Assembly: GCA_003602535.1 (NCBI GenBank)
Contig: QQSA01000020.1
Coordinates: 22,388 to 28,619, forward strand
Direction: 5' to 3'
Length of the DNA stretch: 6,232 nucleotides
Origin: Candidatus Poseidoniales archaeon
GTDB taxonomy: Archaea; Thermoplasmatota; Poseidoniia; Poseidoniales; Poseidoniaceae
Position 1 is the stretch's first letter, and the number at the start of each line of letters is the position of its first letter. The translations under genes and the position numbers were made by a program. This document shows, piece after piece, positions 6,222 to 6,232 of this stretch. The notes below the pieces were generated by a model. That model searched no databases and was not told where the DNA came from. It worked only from the letters and a program-made list of their open reading frames with translations.

Positions 6222-6232
6222 ATTGTAATTGC

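Noticed and set aside
1..6232. Mobile element, CRISPR array, tRNA or other RNA gene
   Set aside because: No terminal repeats, transposase, spaced direct repeats or cloverleaf-like segments were seen, and coding frames fill almost the whole window.

Overview
The window looks like a gene-dense piece of an archaeal genome, most likely a marine planktonic euryarchaeon of the Marine Group II (Poseidoniales) kind. The firmest archaeal pointer is the second gene, an Obg-superfamily GTPase of the archaeal/eukaryotic YGR210-like branch: it has a CPC...C...C insert, an NKAD G4 motif and a C-terminal TGS domain. Supporting signs are GGAGG/GGTGG-type ribosome binding sites, GTG and TTG starts, acidic proteins, and the fusion of helix-hairpin-helix and SAP modules to an unrelated membrane protein. 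The lineage is inferred from protein style, not from a search.

Layout. There are five protein genes in two convergent blocks. On the plus strand, a 12-helix membrane protein (19-2271) is followed with almost no gap by the GTPase (2277-3551). On the minus strand, read right to left, come a TrpG/PabA-type glutamine amidotransferase (6221-5679), a small zinc-ribbon protein with two membrane helices (5664-5263), and a membrane-anchored ectodomain protein with five Asp-box (BNR) repeats (5231-3552). The two blocks meet with zero bases between their stop codons. No gap exceeds about 35 bases. I see no RNA gene, mobile element, CRISPR array or long repeat. Both outer genes reach the window edges, so their promoters, and possibly the true start of the first gene, lie outside.

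The most unusual gene is the first. Its roughly 414-residue membrane part can be aligned from memory with subunit I of cbb3-type heme-copper oxidases (CcoN), but every histidine that binds heme or copper in that family appears to be replaced. Its approximately 335-residue tail, predicted to be cytoplasmic, carries two textbook EF-hand calcium loops, a helix-hairpin-helix module and a SAP module. The result is a catalytically dead oxidase-like membrane scaffold joined to calcium-binding and potentially nucleic-acid-binding domains. Its function is unknown to me.

The GTPase is probably translated together with it. The minus-strand genes have spacers of about 14 and 31 bases and probably form one transcript. 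That transcript links an aromatic-amino-acid or folate amidotransferase to two uncharacterised membrane proteins. No shared function for the three can be read from the sequence.
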